DNA from: an uncultured Bacteroides sp.
GTDB lineage: Bacteria; Bacteroidota; Bacteroidia; Bacteroidales; Bacteroidaceae
Length of the DNA: 64,000 nt
Direction of reading: 5' to 3'
Assembly (NCBI RefSeq): GCF_963675905.1
Contig: NZ_OY780936.1
Span: forward strand, 3,667,946-3,731,945
Shown here: positions 63,276 to 64,000 of the stretch, in pieces
How the letters are laid out: each line of letters starts with the position of its first letter
Position numbering within the stretch: the stretch's first letter is position 1
The notes under the pieces: generated by a model
The model's input: the letters and a program-made list of their open reading frames with translations, nothing else
Told to the model about the DNA's origin: nothing
Database searches by the model: none
Made by a program: the position numbers and the translations under genes

Positions 63276-64000
63276 TACTAAATGGGATGCTAATTTTACC
63301 TTTTCCTTTGGCTGTACAAGATAGTTGTACTTTTGCGTTGAAGAATCCTGATAGATGTTTTTTCAGGATATTATATTCTTCAGGCAGTTTATTACCTTTG
63401 GTAGCTAAGGTTTTCTTTCCGCTTTTTATTGTTTCTCCTTGATTAAGCGCCTTTACAATTTCTTCAACTTTACGAACTGAATAAGAATGCTGAAGAATCT
63501 CTTCGTAAACTTTAACTTGAAGTTTTGGATCATTAAGGGTAATCAATGCCCTTGCATGGCCCATATCAATAGTCTTGTTTTGTAAAGCTACCTGTATTTG
63601 AGCAGGAAGTTTTAATAGACGAAGATAGTTGGCTATAGTAGTTCTCTTTTTACCAACACGTTCACTGAGTCTTTCCTGAGTCAGATTATATTGCTCTATT
63701 AAGTGTTGATAGGCAAGTGCTATCTCAAGAGAATTTAAATCTTCTCTCTGAATATTCTCAATCAGAGCCATTTCCATCACATTCTCATCATCCGCTGTAC
63801 GGATATAAGCTGTGATTGTTTGAAGCCCGGCTAACTGAGAAGCTCTGTAACGGCGCTCACCAGCTATAATCTGATAAGAATCATCCGATATTTTTCTCAG
63901 TGTTATAGGTTGAATAATACCAATTTCTTTAATAGAGTCTGCCAGCTCTTCAAGAGCTGTCTGGTCAAATTCGCGACGTGGTTGAGATGGATTGACCGAT
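63220..64000 (-). CDS. parB: ParB/Spo0J chromosome-partition protein, truncated by the window end
   Basis: The frame is open to the last base, so the N-terminus lies beyond the window. The visible ~259 residues contain PSQPRREFD (start of the ParB N-terminal domain), IIAGERRYRASQL with the conserved GERR(Y/F)RA box, ENVMEMALIENIQREDLN, the HTH segment LTQERLSERVGKKRTTIANYLR and a C-terminal dimerisation region. It binds parS sites and acts with ParA in segregation. The internal ATG at 63780 is not the start. A DUF5683 gene follows immediately. Confidence 0.95.
   Translation of the reverse strand, partial: SVNPSQPRREFDQTALEELADSIKEIGIIQPITLRKISDDSYQIIAGERRYRASQLAGLQTITAYIRTADDENVMEMALIENIQREDLNSLEIALAYQHLIEQYNLTQERLSERVGKKRTTIANYLRLLKLPAQIQVALQNKTIDMGHARALITLNDPKLQVKVYEEILQHSYSVRKVEEIVKALNQGETIKSGKKTLATKGNKLPEEYNILKKHLSGFFNAKVQLSCTAKGKGKISIPFSNEEDLERIMEIFDSIKNK

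Overview
The window is a 64 kb stretch of an AT-rich chromosome from a member of the Bacteroidales, most likely Bacteroidaceae. The support is a SusC/SusD pair, a GH97 glycosidase, Bacteroidetes-restricted families (DUF4954, DUF4834, DUF3822, DUF5683, DUF6057), start codons without clear Shine-Dalgarno sequences, and many copies of the Bacteroides -7 promoter box TAnnTTTG at the expected distance upstream of genes. Most of the window is ordinary core chromosome. It contains one tRNA, no rRNA, no CRISPR array, no prophage and no intact insertion sequence.

Layout. 1-3180: the end of a SusC-type TonB-dependent receptor and its SusD-like lipoprotein. 3497-8816: HflX GTPase, a DUF4954 protein and class I fumarate hydratase. 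8871-9050: a 164-bp non-autonomous transposable element (MITE) with 25-bp perfect terminal inverted repeats and an 8-bp target duplication, inserted in the fumarase terminator. 9247-13644: RsgA, Frr, a lipoprotein and an APC permease (all minus). 13808-20787: ABC-3 metal permease, PorW/SprE-like TPR lipoprotein, PorX-like response regulator/PglZ protein, TsaE, a small Imm17-like membrane protein and a membrane protein. 20788-22510: a gene-poor accessory patch with short repeats, decayed coding fragments and one orphan membrane protein. 22604-27000: a conserved acidic protein, thioredoxin and DnaE (minus). 27218-31207: Psd, PssA, DUF4834, TadA with an RHH-like protein, YraN, a YjbR-like protein and BirA. 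31305-35472: a TPR protein, PyrH, two accessory hypothetical proteins and AroA. 35586-35706: a second copy of the GTGAGGGAT repeat element. 35801-46346: HD-domain phosphohydrolase, BspA-like leucine-rich-repeat protein, M23 peptidase, M1 aminopeptidase, then a DUF6057 / CxxCH lipoprotein / GH97 run. 46437-53572: tRNA-Pro(GGG), AroB, an outer-membrane beta-barrel protein, cardiolipin synthase, RsmD and DUF3822. 53664-64000: a RecD-like helicase, AlaS, a MerR-type regulator, and a minus-strand run of Rel (p)ppGpp synthetase, MltD-like transglycosylase, DUF5683 and ParB (cut by the window end).

Functional links. Psd and PssA are consecutive steps to phosphatidylethanolamine, and cardiolipin synthase adds a third phospholipid enzyme. 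AroA and AroB are both shikimate-pathway enzymes but lie 11 kb apart. HflX, RsgA, Frr, RsmD, TadA, TsaE, AlaS and tRNA-Pro all serve translation. The PorW/PorX neighbours are known from type IX secretion, but no other secretion component is visible here. The clearest new observation is the MITE. The most interesting uncharacterised unit is the overlapping DUF6057-CxxCH gene pair next to GH97. All calls come from reading the sequence; no database search was run.
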